NCBI RefSeq assembly: GCF_037154085.1
Contig: NZ_JBANRM010000001.1
Span: forward strand, 372,001-436,000
Direction: 5' to 3'
Source: Andeanibacterium fulvum
Lineage (GTDB): Bacteria > Pseudomonadota > Alphaproteobacteria > Sphingomonadales > Sphingomonadaceae
Length of the DNA stretch: 64,000 bases
The position numbers and the translations under genes are program-made. This document shows, one piece after another, positions 46,501 through 56,240 of the stretch. Under the pieces are notes generated by a model. The model saw only the letters and a list, made by a program, of their open reading frames with translations, made no database searches and was not told where the DNA came from. The first letter of the stretch is position 1; each line of letters opens with the position of its first letter.

Positions 46501-49500
46501 TGTGACGTTCGAAGCCTAGCATCAGAGCCGGCGCCAGTTTTTTAACGAACTGATCCAACAACAGCCGCGCATCGGCTTCATCGGATGGCGATACCGGTCC
46601 GATCACGAGGTCATAGACGTGTCGATAGCCATATTCGTCGCGCTCAATTCCTCTCTGGATACAATCCAGCAGCAGCGCATCGTCTTTGCCAGACAGTGGA
46701 ACTGTGCAGTCCGTTCCAGCAGCTGACCGCACCGTGACCTGCCCATGTTCCGGCAGCTCGACTGCAAAACGCAGTTCAGCAAGCCGGTCCAAATTTGCGT
46801 TAGTCAAGCCACGGTGTTCGTCGGCCAAACTGTCAAGATCATCGCAAATGCGGTGGAATGATCGCTGCCCTTCCCATCTGGCTGCGAGCGACTGGATCCT
46901 GTCATCACGACCAAGCATCGCCAGAGCTAGCAGAATCCCATCATGCACATCGTACTGGCTGACTGGAGTGAAGGCGCGCTCGACACTCTCGAGCCAGTCC
47001 ACCTTCGCAGACTTGCTTGCTGGAATGGTGTCTGTCTTTTGATCGTCGGGCTGTTCCAGTTTGCCAGCATAATCGTGTGCGAGTAGCGCCGCAGGGTCGA
47101 TACCTGCTGCTCCTAGCGCAACCCTGTCTGCCCTGCTGAACCCACCTGCTTCGGTCGGTACAAGGAGATCGGGCGGCAGATAGCTGGACGCATGCGTCAA
47201 AGCACGCAGATTTCGGGCAAATGTTGAGCGGTAAAGGCGCCGTGCTGCTTCAGCATTCGTGCCGAGCCCGCTCAGTGCAGCCATTGCATTCATTTGAGCA
47301 ACGGTGCCGGCAAGAGAGGGCGCGTTAAAAACTTCAGCCATCCCCGCGATGACCTCATCGGCCACGCCGTCGCGAAGAGCCGCAGAGATCAGAGGCCACG
47401 CTTCTGCATCAAGGCCAACATTCGCGGCCGCCAGCTTCGCTAGCTCATCTAGGTGCTCGACGACGTCAAGGCAAAGGCCGGTGGCTCCGTGGTCAGCGGC
47501 AAGGCGGGCGGCAAAGAGAAATGACTGGGATCGATCGGGTCTTAGCCTCGCCAAGTGCCGCCGCACACTTTCTTCGCGAAGGGAGCCGGGAAGCATACTT
47601 GCGAACAGAAGTCCGGCTTGGTCGATAATCAGCTCCTGAAGCGCATGTTCAGCATCTAGAGGCAGGTCGAGGACTTTGGTCGGCGTCCAAGCATTCCCGT
47701 CCGCAGCAATCCAGGCGGTCGCCTGAAGCTTTTCTATCAGATCATCAGGCACTTGCTCGATTGCGCCCAATGCTGAAGCAATTTCCGAGGTAAACTGATG
47801 GGGATCTGGCGCGGACAATGCTGTGCGGATCGCGGCTTCAGGTCCCCAGCGCCCGATAAGCCTGTTTTGAACCGCCGCTGCTAAAGGATCGCCCCAAAGC
47901 TCGACCAGACGGGTAAATGGCAAGAGCGTAGGTGCAACATCCGAAACACGACCGCTGAACAGATCAGTAGCCGGAAGAAGGGGTTCATGCTGGTCGGATC
48001 GGTGCAAGGGCAGCGACTTCAAGATATCGTCATCGATCCCTGACTTGAGCAATGCCATAGCCTTGGAGTCGTCCATCGGCGGCATGGTGCCGGCACACTG
48101 CGCATCGCGAAGCCATGCGCCTAATTCGGCAAGATCGATCCGTCGCAGGCCAATGTGATCGCGCAATGCCTTTTTCAGTTCCGCCGTAGTCGCGGACGAT
48201 ACGAGGCGATCTTCCCTGTCCTGCAACAGCGCCAGTACCAGATCATCGAGTATCCCACCGAGCTCATCGAGCTCAATCAGATTGACGTGCGAAGGCAAAG
48301 CCTGATCTCGCGCGACAAGGCGCCGCAACTCCTCGCGGGGAGCATCGGCACCGAGCAGTTCAGCAAGCTCGCCACACTTGCCTGGATCCCCGAAGCGATC
48401 AACCTGCCGCAAGACTGCCAGGAGGCAATCGGCCTTCTTGGCCGAGGCCAAATCCCCCAACCCGCCATCTTTCAATGTAACCCGGTAAATCGGGGGTGAC
48501 AGGACTGCGCCAGCGAGCACGACCAGCTCCCGATTTGGTGCCGCATCGAACAGCAAACCCTTTCGCTTCAATCCCGCGATGGCGCCCAAAGATAGCCGCA
48601 CTTCCTCTTCGGCTTGCATCAAGCGCGCCGGAATGACCTGCAATTCGCTACCCCGACGATCCGCCGCCAATGCGTCGAGCGATGGACCGTTTCTCAAGAG
48701 ATGCGATATCAGCGTCGACGCTTCCTGCGCTACGGTTCCTCGAGATGACAAAAAGGGTTCGGCGGCGGTCAACAGTTCGATTGTTTCGTTCAGCCCCAAT
48801 TGCCGGGACATCGCCCCACCCTGCTCCGACCACGCAGCTTTAACCGGAATGCTACCTCCAGCGGCAGCCAAGGCTTTCAGGAGCTCACGATTTTCTACGC
48901 TCGGCGGAAGAACCAAGATGCGATCCTCCGGGAGGCGTCGGACAAGCGGCCTGAGCTTGTCAGCAGTAGCGAAACTTTGCTCGACCATGGCGATGGCGCT
49001 GCGGCAAGTTTCGACTAACGCCATCCGCGTTGCTTCGCCGGGCTGCGCGCCCTCGAGCACCGTCGCCAGCGTTTCGGCGATCTGCCCTTTTTGGAAGGCA
49101 GCGGGTCCGGCAAGGCGCACCAGGTCAGCAAGCTGCGCATCAGGCCAGTGTGGATCAGCATCAGCCAAGACCGTGCCGAATGCCAAAACGATGCCATTTT
49201 CGCTGCACCACTCCTCGAGTCTAGGAAAAGCGGCCTTGAGGCGGGCAATCGAGGTTGCATCGCCTCTCGTCACCGGACGCAGTGAGTCACCGGCGCAAAC
49301 CCGCCAGCTTTCCGCCTTGTCGCCCGTCCAGCACCGGGCAAGAGCCCTGCCCTGGCAGGATTCCACACGGTGCTCATTCCACCATCGCGTGCGCTGCAAT
49401 GCTCGGATCAGCGCATGACGCTCTGCATCGCTGGGTAAGCTGGGCAAGGTATCTGCAATCGCATCGAGCAGCAGCGGCAGCGCCGCCTCGCGGCGGAGCG

Positions 49501-50710
49501 CCTGGTTCCAACGGGTTTCGATATGATCGTCTTCACGAAGTTTTCGCCGGTCACTCGACACGAAGAAATAGCCGTGCACGAGCAGATCGATATTGTCCGT
49601 TCCGCGTTCGAGTGGCTCGGCAAACAGAGGTTCACCTAGCGGCAAGTAAACAGCATTACGCAACCGCAAGTGGCCCAAACCTTCACGGGTAGCAGATCGG
49701 CACAGGATTACTGCACCATGCGGATTCGCCTTGGGCGGTATGAGCTTACCGTGGATGTCGAACACCTTGTCCCATCCATCGGCCGTCAACAGTCGAGCAG
49801 CTTGCCCATCATGCTTCCATTGCTGGCGTCCGCTGAACGAGAGCTCGAACCCAGCTCCCTCGACGTTACCGTCAATGCTCGGGGCCCCGCTCCCCACACC
49901 TGGGCCAGACAAGCGCTGGGCACCGCTACGCAGGGAGATCCGGCGCACCTCGCCCGCGACTGGTATGATCTCCACGCTCTCCAGATTGCGGAGGCAGCAC
50001 AATGTCGCGGCCAATTCCTCACCATCGAGGATATCTGAGATCGCACCATCAGGGTGCCAGTTCGTATCTGACAGGCAAAGCGCGGCCCCGGGACGCAGAT
50101 GTGGGGTGCGCAGCGGCAGGAACAGCGCCATGCCCCGCTCCATTCCTAGCGCCGCTGCCTTATCGAGTAGCATTTTGGCTTCGGTTGCAGAAAGCTGAGG
50201 CCAGTCGCGATGGGCCGCATTAGCTTCAGCAACCTGTTCCCATGGATTCATGATCAGCGTTTGCGGTCGGCCTTCGCGATCCTCAACCCGGCCAAGCGCA
50301 ATGAACGCGTCGCACAGATGATAGACTGATTTTTGTCCTAGACCGAACCGCCCTACTGCCGACCGTTCATCCGCTTTGCTCCCGCCGCTGGCGCGGGTAA
50401 TCGCGTCCATATGGCGGGCAAGGACGGGACCATCATTTGCGATAATCAGCCCAGGGGTTCGGAGCAGTGGGTTAGTCGCTTCATCGAATCCAGCGTGACC
50501 GGCCACAACCATCCGGCGAGCACCCGCGTCTTCGGCGTTCTGGAGCAGCTCCTTGAAGATCGTGAAGCCCGAGGCATACCCCTCCCGCAAAATCTGCTGC
50601 AGGCGAAGAATGTCGCTTTCCGCTGAATGCACTAATCCGCTGGATCTGATCTCCATCTCGGTTGGATCAGATCCGAGTACGTCAGAACCGGTCGCACTTC
50701 CCTCGGTCAC
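43493..50710 (-). CDS. Giant protein with two GHKL (sacsin/Hsp90-like) ATPase modules
   Basis: Predicted 2405 aa, starting at GTG 50710 with AGGGGG upstream. The first GHKL module lies near residues 30-140: N-box F-K-E-L-L-Q-N-A-E-D-A-G (about 52-63), G1 ANDGP (about 91-95), G2 GRFGLGQKSVYHL (about 120-132). It resembles the sacsin N-terminal ATPase. A second, separate GHKL module is near 1490-1640, with VVFELYQNAVDAQ and GRFGLGFKTVHML (about 1583). Between and after them are very long helical repeats with no enzymatic motif. Large GHKL proteins next to helicases occur in prokaryotic conflict islands. The two modules could act as an ATP-driven clamp on DNA or protein. The gene is upstream of, and overlaps, the SNF2-like helicase. 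It is intact despite its size. Confidence 0.88.
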   Translation of the reverse strand: MTEGSATGSDVLGSDPTEMEIRSSGLVHSAESDILRLQQILREGYASGFTIFKELLQNAEDAGARRMVVAGHAGFDEATNPLLRTPGLIIANDGPVLARHMDAITRASGGSKADERSAVGRFGLGQKSVYHLCDAFIALGRVEDREGRPQTLIMNPWEQVAEANAAHRDWPQLSATEAKMLLDKAAALGMERGMALFLPLRTPHLRPGAALCLSDTNWHPDGAISDILDGEELAATLCCLRNLESVEIIPVAGEVRRISLRSGAQRLSGPGVGSGAPSIDGNVEGAGFELSFSGRQQWKHDGQAARLLTADGWDKVFDIHGKLIPPKANPHGAVILCRSATREGLGHLRLRNAVYLPLGEPLFAEPLERGTDNIDLLVHGYFFVSSDRRKLREDDHIETRWNQALRREAALPLLLDAIADTLPSLPSDAERHALIRALQRTRWWNEHRVESCQGRALARCWTGDKAESWRVCAGDSLRPVTRGDATSIARLKAAFPRLEEWCSENGIVLAFGTVLADADPHWPDAQLADLVRLAGPAAFQKGQIAETLATVLEGAQPGEATRMALVETCRSAIAMVEQSFATADKLRPLVRRLPEDRILVLPPSVENRELLKALAAAGGSIPVKAAWSEQGGAMSRQLGLNETIELLTAAEPFLSSRGTVAQEASTLISHLLRNGPSLDALAADRRGSELQVIPARLMQAEEEVRLSLGAIAGLKRKGLLFDAAPNRELVVLAGAVLSPPIYRVTLKDGGLGDLASAKKADCLLAVLRQVDRFGDPGKCGELAELLGADAPREELRRLVARDQALPSHVNLIELDELGGILDDLVLALLQDREDRLVSSATTAELKKALRDHIGLRRIDLAELGAWLRDAQCAGTMPPMDDSKAMALLKSGIDDDILKSLPLHRSDQHEPLLPATDLFSGRVSDVAPTLLPFTRLVELWGDPLAAAVQNRLIGRWGPEAAIRTALSAPDPHQFTSEIASALGAIEQVPDDLIEKLQATAWIAADGNAWTPTKVLDLPLDAEHALQELIIDQAGLLFASMLPGSLREESVRRHLARLRPDRSQSFLFAARLAADHGATGLCLDVVEHLDELAKLAAANVGLDAEAWPLISAALRDGVADEVIAGMAEVFNAPSLAGTVAQMNAMAALSGLGTNAEAARRLYRSTFARNLRALTHASSYLPPDLLVPTEAGGFSRADRVALGAAGIDPAALLAHDYAGKLEQPDDQKTDTIPASKSAKVDWLESVERAFTPVSQYDVHDGILLALAMLGRDDRIQSLAARWEGQRSFHRICDDLDSLADEHRGLTNANLDRLAELRFAVELPEHGQVTVRSAAGTDCTVPLSGKDDALLLDCIQRGIERDEYGYRHVYDLVIGPVSPSDEADARLLLDQFVKKLAPALMLGFERHKAALSELLDSYFTSDQRTLADTCEELQEVLHDRLAGIKTGPVMRAALNDYHRDAPRDRDKARNALWAAAQSDDGARELLEATRQKIDEMGYAPHRVVFELYQNAVDAQAQWHGIGRFRVEVIYNENQVITCLRVIHWGRPINQPGSDPRKAEEEGHRRDLSNMLAINHSAKDGDRVTGRFGLGFKTVHMLADEVRLASGGIAIRILGGMIPADWAGGSRTVTPFHDRGRKATLIELPVAPGRSGDALDAWEAFRDAAPFLAALGQEASIEVVAPDGETVFRHEEHPLVDGVSWLTIDATRHVLRFDLGSDFRLFLPFGRNGPYSFPHDVPQFWHLVPLVGERRRGGWLLEGRFPVDPGRTQLSGTADEKDSRFARLGIALGPRLIAFYDHCLADWASFARATGLDPEGREDFWRKLVQLFAQDLASQGSEQSLHKSGQGLAKLWAERPVVPLAFGGATRAADVKWRLSGALADRDAQAAISNLLAEVEFKNAVVTEETGQLLKSVGLPSGQRLDVVTLAENLAGAEGIDPGLAGRISCLCEEAVSQAMTGEEQSEFRKLLRERFWLAEDGSWQQIRLLAFPLGDNDEQGRAAFAPPSGRLSSEYVGAAFELAAFAREQAGQLPVAKWAETAGDSAARQQAFIRYLVGADDRTVALLASAAKWLPNVDELANSPLLAGLRQDEKNRLLAKLGYSFGLPSTPVDPISPWQPDAAQALSRIAQWWRDNHGDLRAAYDRAVYPEDFSSAALADGDKPAWFTMLSLATFQTLGRVKPAQSRQFVTKAIQDGWWHELATIDPCDEELRPFVERLRAWSDPDADENYLMWRRCLPDLCMIARHLESYQRLFRKLPAVIAQEGDVSLRGHLRPAFSHVAARMGIEAAPLARSLGIGANWLVRELGRKGIYSRAQFEQIMPYGWSAAERVRRLAYTLGMGQFERGIDEGRALYGAVERRIGDAAHFDGDGDLPLHVITLAKHRDDLVSILHDADVDEWPDNNWDDAEDDDA

Positions 50711-50884
50711 ATAGCCCCCTTCAGCAGCTCAACCACATTTTCGCCGTGAACCACTGACTTTGACGTGCACACAATACGTTATGAGCACTGACGTTTGCCC
50801 CAGGGAAAACAAAGATTGCATCTAACCCCGCTTCCGCCACTCGCCCGACATCTCTAGAACTACCGGACTCGCACCAAATAACAA

Positions 50885-51598
50885 CTATAGGTCGCCACCT
50901 CTTGCTCTGAGCCATTCCTTTCTTTCGCAGAATGACGGCATCACCCTACGAACTTCTAACCAAAATGCCTCTGAATGGTCCGGATACTTTAGATGTACGA
51001 GCTCATGCACCACGACATATTCGATGACTTGCGGTGGGAGCTGCATGATCCTCCAATGAAAATTGAGATTCGCGTTTGAGCTGCATGACCCCCACCTGAA
51101 ACCCAAGTCCATGACCTGAACATATTTTCTAGGATTAACGCATACAACCGCTTTCCAGCGATCGACTAAGGCATTCAAATATGGATGGGCAGCACGGCTG
51201 TAATACTCTTCTATCCTTTTGCCGCCGGATTTTATTTGGTCGCGGCGAAAAAGAAGCCGATCGCCTTCAAAGCGGATCGTCGGAATTGGCCCCTTTTCAC
51301 AGTCTACATCTACTAACTTAAGTCGAAAGTGCTTGCCAAGGTAATGAAACCCCTCGCCATCGACGAATTCCGGTTGCCGGAAGACCGATTCACGCCCGAC
51401 GTCTTTGTGGCTCGCAAGCTTCTGGTGAACCCACACTAGTCTTGTCCGGATCAGCTCGCTCGCCCGCCCAAGATCGGCATCTTTCGGCAGATGCGCCACC
51501 AACGAAGCGTCGCGCTCAACGGTCACGCCAACGGTCTTCCGACGCTCGCTGCGCTTCACGACAAACGTGAGGTCATCGACGCGGATGGTTTCCGTCAT
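50885..51598 (-). CDS. YgjP-like (DUF45) metallopeptidase linked to type I R-M
   Basis: Predicted 237 aa from ATG 51598, in an ATGA overlap with the hsdR stop. The zinc motif HELVHLKYPDHSEAFW (H-E-x-x-H near 198, with the third ligand His a few residues later) and the preceding S-R-W-G-S-C-like R-W-G-S-C-S-S define the YgjP/WLM-type M48-related hydrolases. Such genes often follow hsdR in type I operons, though their job there is not settled. Substrates are probably proteins. The start was taken at the overlap; a longer frame reaching 51709 lacks support. Confidence 0.9.
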   Translation of the reverse strand: MTETIRVDDLTFVVKRSERRKTVGVTVERDASLVAHLPKDADLGRASELIRTRLVWVHQKLASHKDVGRESVFRQPEFVDGEGFHYLGKHFRLKLVDVDCEKGPIPTIRFEGDRLLFRRDQIKSGGKRIEEYYSRAAHPYLNALVDRWKAVVCVNPRKYVQVMDLGFRWGSCSSNANLNFHWRIMQLPPQVIEYVVVHELVHLKYPDHSEAFWLEVRRVMPSFCERKEWLRARGGDL

Positions 51599-54500
51599 GC
51601 GGCGAACCCCGCCCGGTTCGCGCGAGCCACCCCCATGCAGTCGGTCGCAATCGCGTCCAACTCGGCGAATGGAAAGAGGTTGCAGCTGTCGAGTTGACGA
51701 AAAACCCACCGCCTGGCCTCTTCTTGCCCGACTGGATTATCCCAAAAGCCTGCTACAGCGGTCTCTTGCCGCAGATGCCGAACAATCTCGGATGCCAGTT
51801 CGGCAAGCTCGGCGTCCCGGTCGTCATTCCCGTACCGCATCCGAAGAATGCCAAATATCGGCCCTTCTGTGTAAGGATCGAGGCCATGATATGCGGCTGA
51901 GGTCGATGACGCCGCCAAGGCCTCATCGATGAGCTTCTGTAGCTGCCTAGCGATCTCGTTCCAGTCTTCCTGATGACTGGTCAGGATCCCCTCAAGCCTT
52001 TCGCTCAAGCTCTTGAACTTCGCCGGGTCCTTTTCGAACGAAATCGAGATGTGGTGACGGAGAGCATTCTCCATGTCGGCCGCTTTGGCGCGATCGGTCT
52101 TCTTGCGGGAAACCTCTGCAGCGAAGTTGGGATCGAGGATCTCAATGGGCGGGATTTTGGGATCAATGCCATGCGCCTCGATGAAGGCGTCGAGCATGGC
52201 TTGAACCTTGTGCGCCACTCCGCGAACATCCAGCGTGCCGTCCCGATAAAGGTTCGCCGCAGCCTTTGCGATGAAGGCGAAGATCTTGACGTCTTTGGTG
52301 AACGGCCTCGCTTCTGGCCGCGGCATCAGCGTGTCGAACAAGCTGATGAAGCGCTTCACAAGAACCAGAAACTGCGCCCGGAACTTCTGATCCTTCAGCT
52401 TCCCGACGCATGCATCAACGTAGGCTTGCAGATCAGCGCCAAGGGTGATGCCGGCATCGGCAAAGTGCTTCACCACCGCATCGCGGGCCTGGCGCAACTC
52501 GGGCAGCAGCTCCTCAGGCTTGCCGATGCCCCCTGTCAGATCACTCTGATCTTCGGCGTCATAGAGCGCCAGCGCGTCGGCGAGGTTCTTTCCGACCCCA
52601 TAATAGTCGACGACAATCCCATACCGTTTCGCTTCGCCGGCTGTGCGATTGGTCCGGGCTATGGCCTGCAACAGCTCAGCCCCCGCCATGGCGCGATCGA
52701 GATACATCGCTTGTTCGACCTTAGCGTCGAAGCCCGTGAGCAGTTTGCTTTTCACAACGAGGATCGCGAGCCCGTCGCGGGAGAGCGGCTTCTTGAAGCG
52801 CTCGATCCGCTGCTTGGTCTCGGTCGCGCCACCCCATGCTTTCAGGTGGGGCAGATCGTTATGGTCCACCGAAATGACAGCCGCAAACTCCAGGGCCTTG
52901 ACCGTATCGAGGTGAGGAAAGGCGGCGGCCAGGAACGCCACATCTCCACCGGCATTCTGCGCATCCTCGGGCGCGATATCCTTCAAGATGTCCGCAGCGC
53001 CTTCAATGGCGGCGACGATCTCGTCGCGGGCGTCGTTCAGGGCATCGACATACTGGACTGCCAATTCCCTGCTGGAGGCAACAAGCTGCGCCTTCAGATC
53101 GTTGGGTAGAATGTTGACGATGTAGTGCCGAAGCACGTCGATGGCCTTGGCCTTTAGCGGGTCGGCGGCATTCAGAACGCGTGCGCGCGTCGCATAGCGA
53201 TCCTTGATCGCCTCCCGCTCCTCAAACGACTTCCCAGCGAAGGTCGCATTGAACAGTCCATCCAGCGTGCCCTTGTCGGTCACATCGGCTTTCAGTTCGC
53301 GCCCCTCGTAGAGGATCTTCACGATCGCACCGTCCGCCTCAGCATCCCGAAGCAGGTAACGATCGATGTAGGTGCCGAAGATTTCCCGCGTCTTCTTCTT
53401 GCTCTTTTCCTCGATCGGGGTTCCGGTGAAGCCGATCCGCGCAGCGTTTGGCAGGGCGTCCAGAAGATTCTGGTGCAGCCCGCTTGTGTGCGACCGGTGC
53501 GCCTCATCGATGAGGACCAGAACGTCCTCGCTCTCGTTCAACACGGGGAAGGCCTGTCGCTCGCCGATCTTTACAACCAGCTTACTCACACGCAGCTGGT
53601 CAGGCTTGGTGGGGAGGAGCGCGTCATTCTCCGGAGCCTGACGCTCGTCATTCTCGGCAGCGAATACGATTTCCTGCTCGTCGCCGCCGTTCCGCTCTTG
53701 CAGCTTCTGGATCATCACGAACACCAGGTCGGGTTCCTGGCGGCCCAGATGCGCTTTCGCGCCGTCGGCATTCCGCGCCACCCGCATGACCTGACCGGCG
53801 AGCTTCGCCGTCTTCGACAGCTGGTCCTCGAGATCGGTCCGGTCCGTGACCACGACCACCTTGAACCGCCGAAGCTCCGGAAGTGTCCGCAGTTTCTTGA
53901 CAAGGAACACCATGGTCAGGCTCTTGCCCGACCCCTGGGTGTGCCAGATGATGCCGCCCCGGCGATCCGTCATGCCGTCCTGACGGCGCGTCTTGCCCTC
54001 GCGCAGCCGATTGAGCGCGATGTGGACCGACCGGAACTGCTGATAGCGTGGCACGACCTTGATCCGAACGCCATCGTCCGTCGTCATGAACACGGTGAAC
54101 GATCGTATCGCATCGAGCAGATACGCCGGCCGCAAAAGACCTGCGGCGAGCACCTCCTGCTGCACCAACTCAGTGCCGGGCGCCTTGCCGATCTCGCGGC
54201 AGACCTCGTCAATGGCGGCGCGCGTATGCTCGATGCCGATCGGCTTGACCGACCGCCACGGCAAGAAATCGTCGGGCCTGGCCGTGACGGAGCCGACGCG
54301 CGCGTCGTAATAGTCTGTGGAGACCAGAAGCTGGTTCGTCCAGAACAGGCGCTCTGCCCCCTCATTCTTCTCGGGAACGCGGCGATTGGCGTAACGACGC
54401 ATCTGGTCGATAGCGGTGGCGATGGGGTCGGTGACGGCAGGGCTCTTGGCCTCGATCACCACCAGCGGCAGGCCGTTCACGAACAGCACGATGTCCGGCA

Positions 54501-54975
54501 CGATGAAGCCCCGGTCGCCGCTTGCGCCGGGCGGGTCAACACGGAACTGGTTCACGGCGACGAACTCGTTCTCGTCGTCCGGCTCGAAGCCGATGAAGCG
54601 CACGCGGCGTTCGTGCTCTCCATCGGGGCCAGAGACATTGACGCCGCGCACGATCTTGTCGTGCAGTTCCTCGTTGATCGCGATGAAGTCCCTCGCCGTC
54701 GGGCGTTCGAGCTGCGAGATCGCCTGTTCGATGCGGCGATCGTCCAGCCATTCGGACCCATCGTCGCTGCGGTTCAGGCGTCGCAGCGCCGCCTCAAGCC
54801 GGTCGCGCAACAATGTCTGCTGAAAATCGGTGCGGCCAAGCAGGTGATAGTCCTTGCGGCCACTGGCCGGGTCTTCGTCTGCGCCCTCGAAATGCCGCCA
54901 GCCCATCGCGCCCAGCTGGCGCAGTAGCGGGCGCTCGACCACGTTCAGCTCATCCAGGCGGTCGATCTGGCTCAC
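51595..54975 (-). CDS. hsdR: Type I restriction enzyme R subunit HsdR
   Basis: Predicted 1126 aa. The N-terminal nuclease has P-D-I-V-L-F then V-V-I-E-A-K-S-P near residue 172 (PD-ExK). Motor motifs: WHTQGSGKSLTM (about 345), VLVLIDEAHRSHTSG (about 490), and GFTGTPIEEKSKK (about 515). The C-terminal part is helical (HsdR_C-like). It translocates DNA and cuts at a distance when the HsdM/HsdS complex meets an unmodified site. The frame is intact. A 4-base overlap joins it to hsdS. Confidence 0.96.
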   Translation of the reverse strand: MSQIDRLDELNVVERPLLRQLGAMGWRHFEGADEDPASGRKDYHLLGRTDFQQTLLRDRLEAALRRLNRSDDGSEWLDDRRIEQAISQLERPTARDFIAINEELHDKIVRGVNVSGPDGEHERRVRFIGFEPDDENEFVAVNQFRVDPPGASGDRGFIVPDIVLFVNGLPLVVIEAKSPAVTDPIATAIDQMRRYANRRVPEKNEGAERLFWTNQLLVSTDYYDARVGSVTARPDDFLPWRSVKPIGIEHTRAAIDEVCREIGKAPGTELVQQEVLAAGLLRPAYLLDAIRSFTVFMTTDDGVRIKVVPRYQQFRSVHIALNRLREGKTRRQDGMTDRRGGIIWHTQGSGKSLTMVFLVKKLRTLPELRRFKVVVVTDRTDLEDQLSKTAKLAGQVMRVARNADGAKAHLGRQEPDLVFVMIQKLQERNGGDEQEIVFAAENDERQAPENDALLPTKPDQLRVSKLVVKIGERQAFPVLNESEDVLVLIDEAHRSHTSGLHQNLLDALPNAARIGFTGTPIEEKSKKKTREIFGTYIDRYLLRDAEADGAIVKILYEGRELKADVTDKGTLDGLFNATFAGKSFEEREAIKDRYATRARVLNAADPLKAKAIDVLRHYIVNILPNDLKAQLVASSRELAVQYVDALNDARDEIVAAIEGAADILKDIAPEDAQNAGGDVAFLAAAFPHLDTVKALEFAAVISVDHNDLPHLKAWGGATETKQRIERFKKPLSRDGLAILVVKSKLLTGFDAKVEQAMYLDRAMAGAELLQAIARTNRTAGEAKRYGIVVDYYGVGKNLADALALYDAEDQSDLTGGIGKPEELLPELRQARDAVVKHFADAGITLGADLQAYVDACVGKLKDQKFRAQFLVLVKRFISLFDTLMPRPEARPFTKDVKIFAFIAKAAANLYRDGTLDVRGVAHKVQAMLDAFIEAHGIDPKIPPIEILDPNFAAEVSRKKTDRAKAADMENALRHHISISFEKDPAKFKSLSERLEGILTSHQEDWNEIARQLQKLIDEALAASSTSAAYHGLDPYTEGPIFGILRMRYGNDDRDAELAELASEIVRHLRQETAVAGFWDNPVGQEEARRWVFRQLDSCNLFPFAELDAIATDCMGVARANRAGFAA

Positions 54976-56240
54976 TCGGCCGCCTCCAGAATGGCAGCGA
55001 CGAGCTTGCGGCCACTGAGGAGATCATCGCGCAACCCTTCGCGAAGTGCCGCGAGCTTGGCGCGCTCGCGGCGGTGATCCTCGATCGCAGCAGAAACACC
55101 GCTCACGCGTTCGATGATGGCGCGTTGTTCGTCCAAGGTATCCGGAACGGCAATCAAGGCCCGCCGAAGGTTTGTTGGATTGATGTTGACCTGCTGGACA
55201 CCCGGCGTCGCGAACTGCCGGATCGCGCGCTGGACTGGAGCCCAGTTCAGCCAGAGGTGCAAGAACTCGGGCAGCAATTCGTCACCACAGTGAAGCCGCA
55301 CAAGATAGGAGGCGAAAGCAGGGCCAGGTTCGTCGTGCCGCCAGATGGCGGCCTTGCCGACATGCTCCCAGCTGTTGGTGCGGTTGAACAGCACATCGTT
55401 GCGCTGCACCCGGAACCGCTCAACCGCATGCGCCGGTGCATATTTCAGGTCGGACAGGTCAAACTCACCGTCCTGGATGTTGTTCATCCGCAGAACAGGA
55501 ATGCCGCCAATGATATCGCCCAACGACAGGTTAGTGCCATACTCCGCGCTGATGACGAAGCGTCCGAGGTTCTCGATTTTCCAAGCTGGTGGACGCGGGC
55601 CAACATCTGTCTCGATCAGCGCAGATGAAACGCGGGGTGAGCCGTCATCCGAGACGCCGCGCGCGAGCAACTCGTCGATCAGGCCGACGCGAATTGTCCG
55701 CAGTTTCTCGATCAGCGCATCGGTCTCGATGATCGCGTCGTCGAGCGCATCGAGGACATCAGCGATGAAGAGCTGGGACGGTCCGTCCAGTGCCGCCAAC
55801 TTCACTCGAAGCAGGTCTGACTCGTTAATCGCGGGATAGTTCGAACCGACTTCAAACTGGGTGACCTGCCGCTTAAATTCATCAAGAAACAGCGCGTGGA
55901 ACAGAAAGCGTCCGTCAACGCCATCCTTTGGAGAGAGCACGGCAAAGCCCGTGGATGCAATCACTGGGAGGTCGGCCGTGGCACGAACCATCCCATGACC
56001 CATTAAGCTTGGTCGGACGGTCGAAAACAGCACGTCACCCGGCTTTACAACTCTTCGCGCACGGCTGGGGCTGCCGGCAAAAGTAAGCACTCTCGCCTTC
56101 TGCCAGTCGATGCTGCCTTGGTTGACGCTGCTTAAGTCGATGTATCGAAACTGAAAATCACTCGGCGTCTCTCGCCCAAGGCTCTGGACGTTAGCATCGC
56201 AGTATTGGCTGAGCGATGTCGTGGTGAGATTTTCAAGCAT
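54972..56240 (-). CDS. hsdS: Type I restriction specificity subunit HsdS
   Basis: Predicted 422 aa. Two target-recognition half-subunits of about 200 residues each are joined by conserved helices. The first spacer helix holds P-S-Q-L-F-I-A-D-V-L-D-A-L-D-D-A-I (about 160-185). The second, at the C terminus, holds T-L-D-E-Q-R-A-I-I-E-R-V and E-R-A-K-L-A-A-L-R-E-G-L. The two recognition domains differ, as expected for a bipartite target. The actual DNA target cannot be read from sequence. It overlaps hsdM and hsdR by a few bases. Confidence 0.94.
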   Translation of the reverse strand: MLENLTTTSLSQYCDANVQSLGRETPSDFQFRYIDLSSVNQGSIDWQKARVLTFAGSPSRARRVVKPGDVLFSTVRPSLMGHGMVRATADLPVIASTGFAVLSPKDGVDGRFLFHALFLDEFKRQVTQFEVGSNYPAINESDLLRVKLAALDGPSQLFIADVLDALDDAIIETDALIEKLRTIRVGLIDELLARGVSDDGSPRVSSALIETDVGPRPPAWKIENLGRFVISAEYGTNLSLGDIIGGIPVLRMNNIQDGEFDLSDLKYAPAHAVERFRVQRNDVLFNRTNSWEHVGKAAIWRHDEPGPAFASYLVRLHCGDELLPEFLHLWLNWAPVQRAIRQFATPGVQQVNINPTNLRRALIAVPDTLDEQRAIIERVSGVSAAIEDHRRERAKLAALREGLRDDLLSGRKLVAAILEAAE

